Origin: a virus
Length of the DNA stretch: 43,266 nucleotides
Direction: 5' to 3' (one strand)
IMG/VR virus record: IMGVR_UViG_3300049847_000569
Location: 1 to 43,266 of that record
Below are positions 7,175-15,006 of the stretch, in pieces. A program made the translations under genes and the position numbers. The notes beneath the pieces are model-generated. The model was not told where the DNA came from and ran no database searches. It saw only the letters and a program-made list of their open reading frames with translations. Position 1 is the first letter of the stretch. Each line of letters starts with the position of its first letter.

Positions 7175-7359
7175 AATGCCCCCGCTGCTCGACCCTCAAT
7201 AACACCGTCCTCGAAACGCGCCGGGACGATTCCCATGTCTGGCGAAACCGCGCATGCAACACCTGCAACCATGTCTGGCCGACGTGCGAGACACAAACCA
7301 AAAAACTCCCCCACGCTATCTGGCGAAAGGCCCTTTCAACCAACCGTATCATGAAGTGA
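7171..7359 (+). CDS. NrdR/Ogr-type zinc-ribbon mini-protein
   Basis: 62 residues from ATG 7171, which overlaps the previous TGA. Two Cys pairs, CPRC at residues 3-6 and CNTC near 30-33, frame an Arg-rich strand (LETRRDDSHVWRNRAC). This is the layout of the zinc ribbon at the N-terminus of NrdR, but the ATP-cone domain is absent. A DNA- or protein-binding mini-regulator is inferred. ATG 7156 is an alternative start. Confidence 0.65.
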   Translation: MKCPRCSTLNNTVLETRRDDSHVWRNRACNTCNHVWPTCETQTKKLPHAIWRKALSTNRIMK

Positions 7360-7365
7360 GGCCAA

Positions 7366-7587
7366 ATGAACCACTGCGAAACCTGCGCATATTTCAAACC
7401 CGACCTTGAAGATTGGCGTGTCCGTCTTAGTAACGGCATCCACGGCGGTCTCTGCAAAAGCCCATTCATGAAAGAGGAATACGACCACACCGAAAACAGC
7501 CTCGTCTATTCCTACTCAGAAGGCGGCTCCTTTTGGGTCGGCCCTAAGTTTGGCTGCGTAAACCACGAACCGAAAGAGACCAAATGA
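7366..7587 (+). CDS. Cys-rich mini-protein
   Basis: 73 residues, MNHCETCAYFKPD with a first Cys pair (C4, C7), then Cys near residue 30 (GGLCKSP) and another near 65 (FGCVNHEP). The four Cys probably bind one metal ion. Similar short proteins occur in many phage early operons without known role. GAGG precedes the start; it overlaps the ATPase gene by 4 nt. Confidence 0.6.
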   Translation: MNHCETCAYFKPDLEDWRVRLSNGIHGGLCKSPFMKEEYDHTENSLVYSYSEGGSFWVGPKFGCVNHEPKETK

Positions 7588-8435
7588 CCTCCTCCTACCC
7601 CGGCTTCAAAGTGCATATTATGGGGCCTACCGGCTCCGGCAAAACGCACTCTCTTGCCTCCCTTCACAAAACAGGGTTAGAGGTCTTCATTCTCTTCCTC
7701 GATCCCGGCCTCACAACATTGATAAAAGCCTTCTGTGATCCGCCGCCTGATGGATTAGGAATGCCCACACCCCCATCCAATTTCCACTGGCAATCCGTCC
7801 GCGTGTCCACTCCAAACTTCGCCAATCTCGAAGCCACCGCCAAACAAATCGGTCAGTTTGACCTTGCGGGTCTAGCCCGTATAAAAGACCTTAAGCGTAG
7901 TATTAACAACCCTCTTGAACGCATTTACGGGGCGCTTAACAATTTCATCGATGAGCGCACCGGAAAAGAATACGGCCCTGTTGTTGATTGGGGAACGGAT
8001 AAAGTTCTAGTTATTGACAATCTCTCAAGCCTGTCTCGGGGGATTATGCAGGCCGTAGTAGGAAGTGCGCCGCTCCGCGACAAGCCCCACTACGGTTTAG
8101 GGCAAGGACAACTAAGCAACACCATCCTCGGCCTAACTGAAGGCACCGGAACCCACTTTATTCTACTCTCTCATCCCGACAGAGAAATGGATGAAGTCAT
8201 GGGAGGAATTAAACTCTTTCCCTCGAACATCGGAAAAGCACTAAATTCAAATTTCAATCAACCCTTTGACGACGTCATCCTAGCCGCAAGGGAGACTGAT
8301 AAATTCTATTGGGACACGGCGTCTTCACAGGCCGATCTAAAAGCGCGCCATCTCCCGATATCGCCCAAACTCCCCGCCACTTTCGAGCCGATCTGGCGGA
8401 AGTGGGAGGCGAGAAAGGCCGCGGCGACAGCATGA
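7584..8435 (+). CDS. P-loop ATPase, RecA/Sak4-like
   Basis: 283 residues. Walker A GPTGSGKT at 14-21 and a Walker B strand VLVIDN at 141-146, followed by a second core strand FILLSHPDRE, fit the RecA-like fold of phage AAA_24/Sak4-type single-strand annealing ATPases. The C-terminus is a basic helix. Position between a Cas4-like nuclease and an SSB candidate supports a role in recombination-dependent replication or repair. A generic AAA ATPase of other function cannot be excluded. Confidence 0.75.
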   Translation: MTSSYPGFKVHIMGPTGSGKTHSLASLHKTGLEVFILFLDPGLTTLIKAFCDPPPDGLGMPTPPSNFHWQSVRVSTPNFANLEATAKQIGQFDLAGLARIKDLKRSINNPLERIYGALNNFIDERTGKEYGPVVDWGTDKVLVIDNLSSLSRGIMQAVVGSAPLRDKPHYGLGQGQLSNTILGLTEGTGTHFILLSHPDREMDEVMGGIKLFPSNIGKALNSNFNQPFDDVILAARETDKFYWDTASSQADLKARHLPISPKLPATFEPIWRKWEARKAAATA

Positions 8436-8692
8436 GGCTCTCCGTCTCTACGTTAGACAACTATTCACACTTATCATGGGTTCTCCAATTCGCCACAGTA
8501 GATGTCACAACAGGATTTTGGTGGTTCAAAAAAACCACTCCCTGCGCAGTTACAAATACAGGCGTGGGCTGGTTCTGGGACGAAACTGGTGCCTATTGCA
8601 GCTTTTATAACTTTGGCTCCCCTACAGTGGCTGAACTCGCCCGAGCCTACGCCGTGAAGAATAATATCACGGACATGAAACACCTTCCCTGA
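8432..8692 (+). CDS. Hypothetical protein
   Basis: 86 residues from ATG 8432 (ATGA overlap with the ATPase). The frame is open farther upstream but that part overlaps the ATPase gene. The sequence is rich in Trp, Phe and Thr (GFWWFKKTTPCAVTNTGVGWFWDE) and probably beta-structured. No family recognised. Confidence 0.55.
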   Translation: MRLSVSTLDNYSHLSWVLQFATVDVTTGFWWFKKTTPCAVTNTGVGWFWDETGAYCSFYNFGSPTVAELARAYAVKNNITDMKHLP

Positions 8693-8704
8693 GCAGTTCC
8701 GCCC

Positions 8705-8721
8705 GGGGGACGGCTTCCCCC
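8705..8721 (+). other. Stem-loop in leader of SSB-like gene
   Basis: GGGGGA and TCCCCC form a 6-bp stem with a 5-base loop in the 60-nt gap before the 8753 gene. There is no T run after it, so it is not a standard terminator; it may mark an RNA-processing or translation-control point. Confidence 0.3.
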
Positions 8722-8752
8722 ACCCTCCTCAACCTTAAATGGAGTTTTGAAA

Positions 8753-9232
8753 ATGTCGAAAGACCGCCTCTTTGATCCTTCCGCCTTCCTCAACGATGCC
8801 GTGCCGGCCAACGCAACCCGCCGCGATCCCCTCCCCATCGGGGAAGGCATCGCCCAGGTTGTTGACCTCTCCTTCGAGTCGGGGACCGTCCAGAAACAAT
8901 CCTCCAAAAACTACGGCCTGCCGTGGTATCGGATGGACGCCAAAATCCAAATCGACGACCCCTCCTACCTCCGGGATATCGTGGGGAATGACGGAAACAC
9001 CCCCGTCTTCTCGACGGTGCGGATCATGTACGATGGCCTCGAAACCGGGGCGCCGAAGTCCGGCCCGAATGTCAACGTCCAACTCGGCCGGTTCCGCGAA
9101 GCCTGCGGCGTGAACGGGAAATCCCTCAACGCCCTCATCGGCCAGCGGTTCCGCTTTGTCATGTCCCACAAGCCCCACCCGTCCGAGCCGGATGTCGTCC
9201 TCGACGAAATCACCGGCTACACGAAGGCATAA
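8753..9232 (+). CDS. Putative single-stranded DNA-binding protein
   Basis: 159 residues from ATG 8753, with GGAG at 8741-8744. The core alternates beta-type segments (AQVVDLSFESGTVQ..., WYRMDAKIQID, FSTVRIMYDGLE, RFRFVMSHKPH), consistent with an OB-fold-like phage SSB. Its place directly after the recombination ATPase and before the DNA polymerase fits. It has its own leader and well-biased codons, suggesting high expression. The assignment rests on context and pattern, not on a diagnostic motif. Confidence 0.5.
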   Translation: MSKDRLFDPSAFLNDAVPANATRRDPLPIGEGIAQVVDLSFESGTVQKQSSKNYGLPWYRMDAKIQIDDPSYLRDIVGNDGNTPVFSTVRIMYDGLETGAPKSGPNVNVQLGRFREACGVNGKSLNALIGQRFRFVMSHKPHPSEPDVVLDEITGYTKA

Positions 9233-9274
9233 CTTTTCCGAAAGCGGCGGCGTGGAAAGCAGACACGCGGTGGT

Positions 9275-9301
9275 GCATAGCAACCCCTGGACCTGCTATG
9301 C
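9275..9301 (+). terminator. Perfect 8-bp hairpin, possible weak terminator
   Basis: GCATAGCA (9275-9282) and TGCTATGC (9294-9301) are perfectly complementary with an 11-base loop. It lies 43 nt after the SSB-like stop and is followed by CCTTTG rather than a T run. It could partly stop transcripts or stabilise the 3' end of the SSB-like mRNA. Confidence 0.35.
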
Positions 9302-9364
9302 CTTTGATAGATGTCAGGAGCCGGAGTAGCGCCCGGCCCGCTTTCACTTTCTCCCTCAAAAACC

Positions 9365-9580
9365 ATGTTCAAATACCTCCACACTGGCCCTTCTGGTTGC
9401 GGGAAAGAGGCTTTCTCTTACGAATTCAAGCTCTCACTTCATGACTGGCTTGATGCTAGCTTCGCCGTGCAAAATGGTTTACCTTGTCTGAATGGTACTA
9501 GAATAGTCTGCGCCTCTTGTGGAAGCCCCATAACAAGCCAGCCAACTCTAGAGGAAGAAAATGCGCCCTCCCCTCCCTAA
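9365..9580 (+). CDS. Small Cys-containing protein
   Basis: 71 residues from ATG 9365. GPSGCGKEAF near the N-terminus resembles a P-loop superficially, but GCGKEAF lacks the Ser/Thr; with CASCGSPI near residue 57 it more likely belongs to the short Cys-pair phage proteins (CGKEAF...C.SCG.PI). ATG 9311 is an alternative. Its 3' end overlaps the next gene by 20 nt. Confidence 0.55.
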   Translation: MFKYLHTGPSGCGKEAFSYEFKLSLHDWLDASFAVQNGLPCLNGTRIVCASCGSPITSQPTLEEENAPSPP

Positions 9581-9857
9581 CCACACTCCAATGCTTTTAA
9601 TCCTCCTAGCAGATAAAGGTGCCGGGAAGACTTGGTTAATACAAAACACTTTTCTACCCGCCGGTTGGGTTTCCGGTGAAGGTCATACAATGAAGTGGAT
9701 AGAAAAACAGCTCAACGCCGGTAAAAGGGTCGTTTTAGGAGCTACTGGGAATCCCATCGCTTATGAGTTGTACTTTCCCAATTTCCACACGCAATATTGG
9801 TGTCTACAATTTAGAGAGAACCCCCAAAATGCGCCCTACCGGACCGATCCCACCTGA
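9561..9857 (+). CDS. Small P-loop-like protein
   Basis: 98 residues from ATG 9561 with GAGG at 9552-9555. A Walker A-like ADKGAGKT sits at about residues 17-24 after a hydrophobic strand (MLLILL), but the first Gly is Ala and no Walker B is obvious, so it is at most a minimal nucleotide-binding domain. The DNA is more AT-rich than its neighbours. Function unknown. Confidence 0.5.
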   Translation: MRPPLPNHTPMLLILLADKGAGKTWLIQNTFLPAGWVSGEGHTMKWIEKQLNAGKRVVLGATGNPIAYELYFPNFHTQYWCLQFRENPQNAPYRTDPT

Positions 9858-10161
9858 AACCGACGAGTCAAAACTCGCCCGTTTCGACTGGTACTCTTCC
9901 CAGTGGGCGTGGCACTATCGCCGGCGAAATAAGAGTCTCTGGCACACCCAACAAGCCCGGTGGTTTCGCCGGCAATGGCGCCGGATCCCGGGGCTTTTTG
10001 TCCTTATTGTCGGGCGAACAATCCGAAAGCACAGCGCTAAAATCGCCAACAGTATCACAATGAACAATACCCTCTTCGCGCGACTCAAGGAAAGAACAAA
10101 TGAGACCAACCGGACCAATTCCTGCCGAGGTTATGGTGATCGGGGAGGCTCCCGGCCGTGA
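9829..10161 (+). CDS. Hypothetical basic protein
   Basis: 110 residues from ATG 9829. Trp/Arg-rich (WAWHYRRRNKSLW...RWFRRQWRRIPGLFVLIVG) with one weak hydrophobic segment. Its first eight residues, MRPTGPIP, are identical to the first eight of the downstream polymerase, although the codons differ. It overlaps the polymerase gene by 62 nt. No family is recognised; it may be an insertion that duplicated the polymerase gene start. Confidence 0.5.
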   Translation: MRPTGPIPPETDESKLARFDWYSSQWAWHYRRRNKSLWHTQQARWFRRQWRRIPGLFVLIVGRTIRKHSAKIANSITMNNTLFARLKERTNETNRTNSCRGYGDRGGSRP

Positions 10162-12526
10162 AGAAGAACTCCAAGGCATCCCCTTCGTCGGCCCCTCTGG
10201 GGCACTTCTCAATAGTCTTCTGCAGAAAGCCGGCCTCTCGCGGGAAAGCGCCTTCGTTACTAACGTCGTCCGGGAACGTCCTCCGGGCAACGATATCTCG
10301 GCGTGGATATCTGACCGTAAGACTCCGCCCGGCCCGGAGTGGAAGCACATTTTCGGCCGGTGGTGTCATCCGAATGTCGCTCGTGGTGTGGATTCCCTCT
10401 ACGCCGAAATCGAAGAAGTCTCCCCGAAGATAATCATCGCCCTCGGAAACACGCCTCTCTGGGCGCTTTCGGGGAATGTCGGCATCATGAAATGGCGGGG
10501 CTCCCGCCTTTCCCCGCCTGGAGTGCAGTGCAATGTCCTCCCTACCATCCATCCTGCGGCCTGCCTCCGCCAGCGCGAGCTTACGCCGATACTCCTCATG
10601 GACCTCAAGCGCGCCCGGGCCATCTACGAGGGGACCCAGACTCCCCGGGTGTATAAGTTCCTCGCTCCGCCGTCGTTCGACGATGCGATGGGATATCTCG
10701 AAAATCTCCTGCGAAGAGCAACCGATAGTCGAGATTCCTTGGTACTTTCCGGAGACCTCGAAACCCGCTCCGGCCACATCGCCTGCTTCGGTATCGCCGA
10801 TTCAGCCAGCACCGCTATATGCATTCCCTTCCTTCGAGATTCTGCGGATTCCCTTTTCTACTGGACCGAAGAACAAGAAACAGTTCTAATTCGCAAGATT
10901 ATCCAACTCTTCCTCTCCCCCAACATAACCTGGATCGGCCAAAACTACCTCTACGACTGCCAATACTTCCACCGCTTTTGGGGCGCCGTGCCGGCCAAAA
11001 TCTGGGACACGATGATCGGCCACCATTCAATATACAGCAACCTCCGAAAAGGTCTCGACTTCCTCTCCTCGATGTACGCCCAGGATCACGTCTATTGGAA
11101 GGACGAAATCAAGAACTGGGACCCCGCGATTGGAGAGCAACAACTGTGGGCCTACAACTGCAAAGATTGTTGTATCACCTACGAAATCTGGGACAAAATC
11201 ATCGAGGAGCAAGCCTCTGAGGGAGTCTCCGAGCATTTCTATTTCCAACAATCTCTCTTCATGCCGGTCTTGAGGATGATGAACCGAGGAATCCGCCTCG
11301 ACACCGATCAACGCACCGTCCTCCGCCGCGACCTCACAAAACTCGGCATCGACCGCCAGGAAAAACTCGACTATATCGCCGGCCACCCCCTCAACCCCAA
11401 ATCTCCGGCGCAACTCCTCAAATTCTTCTACGAAGACCTCAAAATCCCCGGGATTCGGAACCTCGACACCGAAGCCCTAACCACAAACGCCGGCGCGATG
11501 TTAACCATTGCCACTCGCCACCCAATTCTCAAACCCCTCTGTCAACTCATCCTCGAACTCCGCTCTATCGGCGTCTTTATCTCCACCTTCATAAACGCCG
11601 ATTTGGATGTCGATGGAAGGATGCGCTGCTCTTTCGCCGTGGCGGGGACAAAAACCTTCCGGTTCTCCTCCTCCGAGAACGCCTTCAACTCAGGGATGAA
11701 TCTCCAAAACGTCCCAAAGAATACCTCTGGCCGTGCCCGCCTAAAAAGCGACGATCTTATTCTCCCCAATATCCGCAAACTCTTCATCCCTGACCCGGGA
11801 TACACCTTCTTCGACCTCGACCTCGACCGCGCGGATATGCAAGTCGTCGCGGCAGAGGCGGATGATAAACTCCTAAAAGAGATCCTCGCAAAAGGTATCG
11901 ACATCCACTGCATGTCCGCCGCCGAAATCTACGGCGTGAAAGGAATCCCCATCGATGAACTCGTCGAAACCCACCCCAACTACCGCGATCACCGAGCTAA
12001 AATTGGCGAAGGGAACCGTGATAAGACTAAAAACGGCGGCCACGCTACAGATTACGGCGTCCACGACCGGAAACTCGCAATTACTCTTGGAATCACCGTC
12101 GCGGAAGCCGCTCGTTTTCGCGCTCGATGGTTTGGGCTCTTTCCTGGTATTAAGAAATGGCATGAACGCGTCGAAACCGAGGTCCGGCTTAGAGGGTTCC
12201 TCCAAAACAAATTCGGCGCCCGTTTCTATCTCCAAGGCGACTTCGACCTCCCGGAATTCCTCGCCTGGACCCCAAGCAGCACCGTCGCCGGGGTCATTAA
12301 CCGCGCTCTTGTCCGAATCGATAATGCGCGCGAAAGCGGCGAAAGCAGCATCGAACTCCTCCTGCAAGTGCACGACTCCCTTGCCGGACAGTATCTTACA
12401 ACCCGCGCTGAGCATGAATTGCGCCTCCTGCGGGAAAAGGCTCAGATTACAATCCCCTACGACGACCCGCTCGTGATTCCGGTGGGGATTAAAACATCCG
12501 AGAAGTCTTGGGGAGATTGTAAGTGA
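10100..12526 (+). CDS. Uracil-DNA glycosylase / family A DNA polymerase fusion
   Basis: 808 residues, AAGGAAAG upstream of ATG. Residues 11-180 form a family 4-like UDG: GEAPG at 15-19 with the following E-G-x-P-F-V-G-P-S-G block, and HPA at 151-153. The N-terminal Cys pair of Fe-S family 4 enzymes is missing. Next comes a 3'-5' exonuclease (DLE 219-221, N282/D286, Y352/D356), then the polymerase: motif A around D574, motif B R640-K644-Y652-G653, motif C HDS 758-760. No 5' nuclease domain. It is the replicative polymerase with built-in uracil surveillance. Three normally conserved sites differ (see findings). Confidence 0.92.
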   Translation: MRPTGPIPAEVMVIGEAPGREEELQGIPFVGPSGALLNSLLQKAGLSRESAFVTNVVRERPPGNDISAWISDRKTPPGPEWKHIFGRWCHPNVARGVDSLYAEIEEVSPKIIIALGNTPLWALSGNVGIMKWRGSRLSPPGVQCNVLPTIHPAACLRQRELTPILLMDLKRARAIYEGTQTPRVYKFLAPPSFDDAMGYLENLLRRATDSRDSLVLSGDLETRSGHIACFGIADSASTAICIPFLRDSADSLFYWTEEQETVLIRKIIQLFLSPNITWIGQNYLYDCQYFHRFWGAVPAKIWDTMIGHHSIYSNLRKGLDFLSSMYAQDHVYWKDEIKNWDPAIGEQQLWAYNCKDCCITYEIWDKIIEEQASEGVSEHFYFQQSLFMPVLRMMNRGIRLDTDQRTVLRRDLTKLGIDRQEKLDYIAGHPLNPKSPAQLLKFFYEDLKIPGIRNLDTEALTTNAGAMLTIATRHPILKPLCQLILELRSIGVFISTFINADLDVDGRMRCSFAVAGTKTFRFSSSENAFNSGMNLQNVPKNTSGRARLKSDDLILPNIRKLFIPDPGYTFFDLDLDRADMQVVAAEADDKLLKEILAKGIDIHCMSAAEIYGVKGIPIDELVETHPNYRDHRAKIGEGNRDKTKNGGHATDYGVHDRKLAITLGITVAEAARFRARWFGLFPGIKKWHERVETEVRLRGFLQNKFGARFYLQGDFDLPEFLAWTPSSTVAGVINRALVRIDNARESGESSIELLLQVHDSLAGQYLTTRAEHELRLLREKAQITIPYDDPLVIPVGIKTSEKSWGDCK

Positions 12527-13719
12527 GCCAAAGAGAACTCCCCGATTGGCTCTCGGAATTCGTTCGAAATACGGAGTGGGGCGAGCCGCCGCAGAGGGTG
12601 TATTTCTGGGTCGGCGTCGCCGCCATCGCCGCCGCGTTGCAGCGCCGGGTATGGATCGATATGGGCACCTTCCAATGGCTCCCCAACCTCTACACCGTCA
12701 TCGTCGGCCCGCCGGGGATCATCAACAAATCCACAACCTGCGACCTCGGCTTTGCGCAACTCCTATACCACGTCAAAAATATCCACTTCGGCGCGAGTAC
12801 GTTAACGTGGCAGTCCCTCTACGACGCCTTTACTGAGGTCCACGAAACCATCCAACTCGATGACAGGACCCAAATCAACCAAAATGCCCTCGTCATCGTC
12901 TCGCGGGAATTCGGAAACACCATCAACCCCACCGACACCGAACTAATCGACCAACTCGTCGCGTGTTGGGACGGGATGCGGATGGCGAAGCGCACCCGTA
13001 TGGACGGGGAGATTGTCATCGAAACCCCCTCCCTCAACATAATCGGCTGCACGACGCCAAGTTGGATTTCAGAGAACGTCCCCCAATATCTCATCGGCGG
13101 CGGTTTGACCTCGCGGATGCTCTTCGTCTACGCCGATAAGAAAGAGAGATACGTCGCCTACCCGAAAAGGGTCATGCCGCTCGACTACCGCGAACGCCAA
13201 GCGCGCCTTCTCCGCGACTTAACCCGCATCGCCCAGTTAAAAGGGGAATTCCTCCTCACCGAAGAGGCGTTGGATTGGGGCACGGCGTGGTACGAAGACT
13301 TCCACAAAAACCAAGCGCAGAAGCTCGATAAGACCCTAATCGGCGGCTACATCGCGCGGAAGCAAACCCTCGTGCATAAGGTCGCCATGTGCCTCTCCGC
13401 CTCAAGCGGGGATAGCCTCACAATAACCCTCACCGACCTCCAACGCGCCGAGGCGTACATAACCAAACTCGAAGAACACATGCCCCTCGTCTACTCCAAA
13501 ATCGGGATGAGTAAAGAAAGCTCCGCCGCCGAAACCATCATCGCGTTTATCGAACGCAACGCCGACAAAGAAGGGTGGGTGCCGTGGACCGTGATTTATC
13601 GGTATATGCACAAAGCCTTCCCCAACCCCGAACACCTGGAGGATATCGTCCGCGGCCTCCTCGAATCGGGGCAGGTCAAAATCAACAAATCCACAAACAG
13701 CTTGAGGTTGAATAAATGA
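12523..13719 (+). CDS. DUF3987-like primase-associated helicase/ATPase
   Basis: 398 residues, overlapping the polymerase gene by 4 nt. The P-loop region VGPPGIINKSTT (G62-S70) departs from the canonical GxxxxGKS spacing, as in some phage DUF3987 proteins. A Walker B-like strand ALVIVSREFG and a later R-rich helix follow, and the C-terminal 80 residues look like a winged helix (VPWTVIYRYMHKAF...VRGLLESGQVKI). Likely replicative helicase or helicase-primase component acting with the polymerase. No separate DnaB or primase gene is visible. Confidence 0.7.
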   Translation: MSQRELPDWLSEFVRNTEWGEPPQRVYFWVGVAAIAAALQRRVWIDMGTFQWLPNLYTVIVGPPGIINKSTTCDLGFAQLLYHVKNIHFGASTLTWQSLYDAFTEVHETIQLDDRTQINQNALVIVSREFGNTINPTDTELIDQLVACWDGMRMAKRTRMDGEIVIETPSLNIIGCTTPSWISENVPQYLIGGGLTSRMLFVYADKKERYVAYPKRVMPLDYRERQARLLRDLTRIAQLKGEFLLTEEALDWGTAWYEDFHKNQAQKLDKTLIGGYIARKQTLVHKVAMCLSASSGDSLTITLTDLQRAEAYITKLEEHMPLVYSKIGMSKESSAAETIIAFIERNADKEGWVPWTVIYRYMHKAFPNPEHLEDIVRGLLESGQVKINKSTNSLRLNK

Positions 13720-13883
13720 CAGCAGATCGTCTCCTAATCGAGCTTTTCGTAAATCACTGGCTATTCACTACAATCTGTTTTCCTTGGTTAACTTTTATTT
13801 ATGCCTGGGTTACAGATGCAACAAGTTGGTGGATATGTAGTTTTATTATAGGACTTTTTTATCTAGCGGATAAAAAGAAATGA
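13716..13883 (+). CDS. Small membrane protein, AT-rich
   Basis: 55 residues beginning MTADRLLIELFVNHWLFTTI, with two hydrophobic segments and a KKK end. ATGA overlaps link it to the genes on both sides. It is noticeably AT-rich compared with the flanking genes. Function unknown. Confidence 0.55.
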   Translation: MTADRLLIELFVNHWLFTTICFPWLTFIYAWVTDATSWWICSFIIGLFYLADKKK

Positions 13884-14158
13884 CCAAAGGCCGCAAAGTC
13901 CTTCTCCCGAAGGTCTATTCCGAGGAATACTGCTGCCTGTGGGGGTATCTCACCCTCTGCCGCGAGAGGGGAGAGACCTACCGCGAAATGGCCGGCTTTA
14001 TCGGAGTGCCATATGAGCAAATCCGAAAGGCGTATCGGTTCCTCTCCCGAGGAAAATACGCCTGCGCGAAACGGGGAACCCTCTGCCTCTCACCCGTAAT
14101 AGAGGACATCCAGCGTGGCGCTGACGGCGGTCTCGATGATCCGGAGCGAGGAGATTGA
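13880..14158 (+). CDS. Putative helix-turn-helix protein
   Basis: 92 residues. Residues 30-60 (GETYREMAGFIGVPYEQIRKAYRFLSRGKYACAKRG) have the spacing of a helix-turn-helix with a basic end. It is the last gene of the rightward operon. Its final 23 codons overlap, in opposite orientation, the end of the leftward structural operon, with no terminator between them. A DNA-binding role is inference. Confidence 0.55.
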   Translation: MTKGRKVLLPKVYSEEYCCLWGYLTLCRERGETYREMAGFIGVPYEQIRKAYRFLSRGKYACAKRGTLCLSPVIEDIQRGADGGLDDPERGD

Positions 14159-14380
14159 TTGTGAGGCGTAGATATAAGCCTCACCAACGGGGATCAACAT
14201 CCCGAGGGAGGCCGTCGGTGCCGTGCCGTCGTCCCGGATTCGGACCGTTTGCGCCCCGGGCCGAAGGATCGCAACCTGCGTCCCCGCCGGCACCGTCAAC
14301 GCCTGCGCCGTGGCAAGGGAAGTCGCGGCGAAGTTCTGATACCCCTTCGCCACCATACCCCAGTTGTTTGCCTCTTTCAT
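14090..14380 (-). CDS. Small structural-type protein
   Basis: 96 residues, beta-rich and Ala/Thr-rich (QALTVPAGTQVAILRPGAQTVRIRDDG...SISSLRIIETAVSATLDVLYYG). This pattern is common in small virion-associated proteins coded after tail fibres. It is the last gene of the leftward operon and ends inside the opposing gene. No specific function assigned. Confidence 0.6.
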   Translation of the reverse strand: MKEANNWGMVAKGYQNFAATSLATAQALTVPAGTQVAILRPGAQTVRIRDDGTAPTASLGMLIPVGEAYIYASQSISSLRIIETAVSATLDVLYYG

Positions 14381-14381
14381 G

Positions 14382-14783
14382 TTAGAACTCCTTGAAGTAA
14401 GTCAGTCGATATCTATCGCCAGTCTTCTCGGCGATGAGGTTCCCTGCGGCCACGCCGATTGCAGCACCCACAGCGTCAGAGATCAAGTCTTTTCGGGAGA
14501 ACAGGCCATGTCGATATCCGGGGGTCTCCTTGTGGTAGTCCTGAATCTCCTTCACCACCCCGGGGACCATCGCCAAAGCCCACGCTTTCACGGGGTCTTT
14601 GAAGACGAAAGTCCTCGATGCCAGCCCGAAAGCTGCCGAGTAGCCGATGTGAGCCCGGTAGCCGCCCCATCCATCCGGGGGCATGCTCCCTAACTGTGGA
14701 CTGGATGGAACCTCATATTCGGGTTTGTTCGCATACCCAAGGCTCGGGAGTAGGCATAGGATAAGAGCGAGGACTTTGAACAT
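14382..14783 (-). CDS. YfiM/DUF2279-like exported protein
   Basis: 133 residues from the ATG at 14783. Residues 1-20 (MFKVLALILCLLPSLGYANK) form a typical Sec signal peptide with Ala-Asn-Ala-type cleavage. The mature part has the H-x-x-x-S helix (YRAHIGYSAAFG), VVKEIQDYH and RKDLISDAVGAAIG, the layout of DUF2279/YfiM-type envelope proteins. A periplasmic role at the host envelope is inferred. The longer upstream frame overlaps the opposite-strand gene and is not used. Confidence 0.65.
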   Translation of the reverse strand: MFKVLALILCLLPSLGYANKPEYEVPSSPQLGSMPPDGWGGYRAHIGYSAAFGLASRTFVFKDPVKAWALAMVPGVVKEIQDYHKETPGYRHGLFSRKDLISDAVGAAIGVAAGNLIAEKTGDRYRLTYFKEF

Positions 14784-15006
14784 GAGTAAGCTCGTTGAGG
14801 TTAGGGGGGTTTGGTGCCGTCCAGAAGATTTGGAGCGGGTCAAGTTGTATGCATCCATGCTGGCTGAGGCTTCTGAAACGGTGGCGATCATTGCTGAACA
14901 AGGCCGGGCTTACAAGGTAGTGCGAAAAAGCAACGTCAAGATGCGAAACGACCGCTTATCCAGTGAGATCGACCGTTCGTCGGAGACTTATGGACAAACT
15001 GATTGA
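14782..15006 (+). CDS. Hypothetical protein, opposite-strand island
   Basis: 74 residues (MSKLVEVRGVWCRPEDLERV...), amphipathic helix in the middle and a basic/polar tail. Its ATG overlaps the start codon of the divergently read 14382-14783 gene in a CATG palindrome. GAGG-like bases 14768-14772 precede it. Codon use is less C-rich than in the surrounding structural genes, pointing to a moron inserted against the direction of the operon. Function unknown. Confidence 0.55.
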   Translation: MSKLVEVRGVWCRPEDLERVKLYASMLAEASETVAIIAEQGRAYKVVRKSNVKMRNDRLSSEIDRSSETYGQTD

